64,000 nt of DNA, taken from contig OX438748.1 of assembly GCA_949316235.1 (NCBI GenBank), positions 30,808,836-30,872,835 of the forward strand, given 5' to 3'. How positions within the stretch are numbered: the stretch's first letter is position 1; every line of letters begins with the position of its first letter. The translations under genes and the position numbers were made by a program. Shown here piece by piece: positions 62,019 to 64,000 of this stretch. The notes beneath the pieces are model-generated. The model was not told the DNA's origin and ran no database searches. It saw nothing but the letters and a program-made list of their open reading frames with translations. The DNA comes from Oegoconia quadripuncta (taxonomy: Eukaryota; Arthropoda; Insecta; Lepidoptera; Autostichidae).

Positions 62019-63202
62019 CTAGCGAGCGTTGCCGCCCCCCCGACGTCGCCTCCTGCGAGCGGGATCGGCCCTCTCCCGATCCCGCTCTGCGGCCTCCTTC
62101 TCGAGCATGACTGCTTCGCAGAAGGAGGCCACTGCCCTCCAACCCTCCTCGCTCGCCAGCATAGCCGCGACTAATGCTGGCGGGGACAGATCTCGTCCGA
62201 TCCGGTCGACCAGGTCTCGACGCTCGGACTGCCACGCCGGGCAGTCCTCCAGCGTGTGCTGGGCGGAGTCCTGGTCGGACGCGCAGTGGTGGCATCGTGC
62301 CGTCTCCTCCCGTCCGATTCGACTCAGATACTCACCGAAGCACCCGTGCCCGGTGAGTATCTGAGTCAACCTGTAGGTGACGCAGCCTTTCCTCCCCATC
62401 CATGCTTCGAAGTTCGGCAGAACGGCTCCGACGGCGCGTTGGCGGGCGCAGCCTTGTATCACAAGGCGCTCCCGCCAGAGCGTCAGCGCACGTCGGTGTG
62501 CGTTCTGCCGTAGCATTTCGAGCTCTCGGTCCGGCGCGACCCCCTCGGCATCCCGTCCGACAGAACGGATGCGGTCGTAGACCGCGGCGTCCATGTCGGC
62601 CAGGATGTCGAAGGGTGGAGTCCGCGCCAGGACCGTCGCCGCCTCGAACGAGATCGTCCGGTAGCCTCGTACGATCCGGATGGCCATCAACCGCTGCAGG
62701 CTCCCGAGGAGAGCTCTGCAGCGGGAGGACCCCGCCAGGTCGTTGGACCAGACGGGGGCCCCGTAGAGGGCCATGGATCGCACGACGCCACCGTAGAGGC
62801 GGCGAACTTCCTCCCGTGGTCCCCCGAGATTAGGTAGCAGGCGGTGCAACGCGCCCGCTACCTTCCGCACTCGGGGGACCAGGCGCTCGAAATGCTCTTC
62901 GAAGCCCCATCGGCTGTCCAGGGTGAGGCCCAGGTACCTGATGCACCGCCCCACCTGGACTTCAGCGTCACCTACCCGGAGTCGCGAGCTGGGTGGTTGC
63001 CGGCCTCCTCGGAGGCCGTGGAACCATAGCGCCTCGGTCTTGTGAGGCGCTACCTCCAGGCCCAGCTCGCGTACCTTCCCGACGACACATGCCACGCCAA
63101 GTTCGGCGAGCCGAAGCACCGACTCGCAGTCGGTCCCCCCGGCCAACACCAGTGTGTCGTCTGCATAGCAGACGACAGACAGGCCGGGGGGGATCGCACC
63201 CC
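62019..63202 (-). pseudogene. R1-clade ORF2, RT active site to C-terminus
   Basis: An open frame of about 394 codons cut at its 5' end by truncation (first in-frame Met at 63149). It starts just before the reverse transcriptase active site, with SVVCYADDTLVLAGG about 10 residues in. It continues through the thumb and connector region (RYLGLTLDSRWGFEEHFERL, RRLYGGVVRSMALYGAPVWS, AATVLARTPPFDILAD) to a CCHC zinc knuckle (CHHC then HTLEDC) and an Arg-rich C-terminus. The endonuclease, ORF1 and the N-terminal RT are missing, so it cannot act alone. The frame itself is uninterrupted, which points to a young copy. The family pattern is that of TRAS/SART/R1 proteins. Confidence 0.85.
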
Positions 63203-63231
63203 AACCTAACCTAACCTAACCTAACCTAACC
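63203..63231. repeat. Short CCTAA telomere-type array
   Basis: About five and a half AACCT units between the truncated 5' end of element A and the poly(A) tail of element B. Confidence 0.9.
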
Positions 63232-64000
63232 TTTTTTTTTTTTTTTTTTTTTGTCGAGGGGAAACGCATTTACGCGTTCAACCCGCCGCCAACGGGGATC
63301 GGCGGCGGGGATATGTGGGACTCCCCGCTCCAGATCGGAGCGGGACTACCCACTAAAACCCCCCGGCGACCTTCCTCGGCAGTAGGGAGGACCTGGGAAC
63401 GCATAAGCGGCTCCAGGTCCCCCCCCGCCTCGCCTCCCCTCACAAGGGGAGGCCCATTCCCGGAGGGCGGCTAAACGCACGCCCTCCACGGGGGGCGCTG
63501 TCGAGCCTCAAACCGCGATCAGCCGGCGGTATGAGGCGCGACAGGGCCCGATGCGACGACACCCCGGTCGCTCCGGGGGGTGTCATCCTCTCCCGGGTCG
63601 CGTCCGACGGCTACATCGCCCCGAAGATGTAGCCGCCCGCGACCCCGGGCGACGTGCAGGGGGGGCTAGCGAGCGTTGCCGCCCCCCCGACGTCGCCTCC
63701 TGCGAGCGGGATCGGCCCTCTCCCGATCCCGCTCTGCGGCCTCCTTCTCGAGCATGACTGCTTCGCAGAAGGAGGCCGCTGCCCTCCAACCCTCCTCGCT
63801 CGCCAGCATAGCCGCGACTAATGCTGGCGGGGACAGATCTCGTCCGATCCGGTCGACCAGGTCTCGACGCTCGGACTGCCACGCCGGGCAGTCCTCCAGC
63901 GTGTGCTGGGCGGAGTCCTGGTCGGACGCGCAGTGGTGGCATCGTGCCGTCTCCTCCCGTCCGATTCGACTCAGATACTCACCGAAGCACCCGTGCCCGG
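63232..64000 (-). mobile_element. R1-clade LINE, element B, continues beyond the window
   Basis: The T run 63232-63252 and then a body nearly identical to element A, with small indels in homopolymer tracts (ACACCCCGG against ACACCCCCCCGG near 63560). The 3' UTR is 63253-63665 and the coding part starts at the stop codon 63666. Confidence 0.85.
63666..64000 (-). CDS. R1-clade ORF2 C-terminus, cut by the window edge
   Basis: The last 111 or so codons of the same protein as at 62019-63202: CHHC...HTLEDC zinc knuckle, ALVAAMLASEEGWRAAASFCEAV, then an Arg-rich end. The frame is intact up to the window edge, so whether this copy is complete cannot be told here. Confidence 0.75.
   Translation of the reverse strand, partial: GHGCFGEYLSRIGREETARCHHCASDQDSAQHTLEDCPAWQSERRDLVDRIGRDLSPPALVAAMLASEEGWRAAASFCEAVMLEKEAAERDRERADPARRRRRRGGGNAR

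Larger units (their letters stand above)
61584..63202 (-). mobile_element. R1-clade (TRAS/SART-like) LINE, element A, 5' truncated
   Basis: The poly(A) tail is the T run 61584-61601, inserted after a single AACC at the end of element C. The 3' UTR is about 415 bp with the double hairpin. The coding part extends from the stop at 62019 up to the truncation at about 63202, just upstream of the RT active site. A CCTAA array follows at 63203. On the sense strand the poly(A) tail is followed by TTAGG-type repeat, the orientation I associate with SART rather than TRAS, though that is from memory. Confidence 0.8.

Noticed and set aside
62402..62833. 143-codon plus-strand frame opposite the R1-clade ORF2
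   Set aside because: Antisense shadow of the LINE protein in GC-rich DNA.

Overview
The window looks like repeat-dense nuclear DNA of a moth or butterfly (Lepidoptera). The grounds are tRNA- and 5S-derived SINEs of lepidopteran type, AT-rich intergenic DNA, a gypsy-type errantivirus with env, many foldback MITEs, and R1-clade (TRAS/SART-like) retrotransposons abutting short CCTAA arrays, the insect telomere repeat. Nothing prokaryotic is present: there are no operons, no CRISPR and no RBS pattern. Family names rest on recognition by eye, because no search could be run.

Layout. (1) 1-14.1 kb is AT-rich DNA packed with old SINEs, LINE 3' ends and MITEs, including two 5S rRNA-derived SINEs, with no convincing host gene. 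(2) 14609-22209 holds a complete 7.6-kb errantivirus on the minus strand: identical 210-bp LTRs, an ACGT target duplication, a primer-binding site, and open gag, pol and env. Pol is reached by a -1 shift at a run of six A, and env runs into the 3' LTR. (3) 22.2-24.37 kb is a tandem array (S1) with 152-bp and 282-bp steps. The errantivirus sits at its edge. (4) 24.37-29.37 kb is a near-identical array of a 1047-bp unit (S2), about 4.8 copies, embedded in S1, which reappears at 29.57-29.74 kb. (5) 30.77-34.84 kb is the only plausible host gene: four phase-compatible exons with a SAM-like N-terminal part. Its introns carry a long hairpin, a hAT MITE with an 8-bp duplication and other MITEs. (6) 34.85-36.43 kb is a tandem duplication carrying palindromic foldback elements. 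(7) 37.1-39.08 kb is an 85-bp satellite preceded by an inverted set of related 64-bp repeats. (8) 39.4-56.8 kb is SINE/LINE/MITE-rich intergenic DNA with several nested insertions. (9) 56.96-57.93 kb and 60.07-64 kb hold GC-rich R1-clade non-LTR elements. Three of them are head-to-tail on the minus strand, each with its poly(A) end against CCTAA-type sequence; a fourth is rearranged and lies on the plus strand outside any telomere repeat.

The two observations most worth following are the intact, apparently very young errantivirus and the pair of hairpins shared by the 3' UTRs of three diverged R1-clade elements. In the hairpins the stem sequences differ completely while pairing and order are kept, which suggests an RNA structure recognised by the reverse transcriptase.
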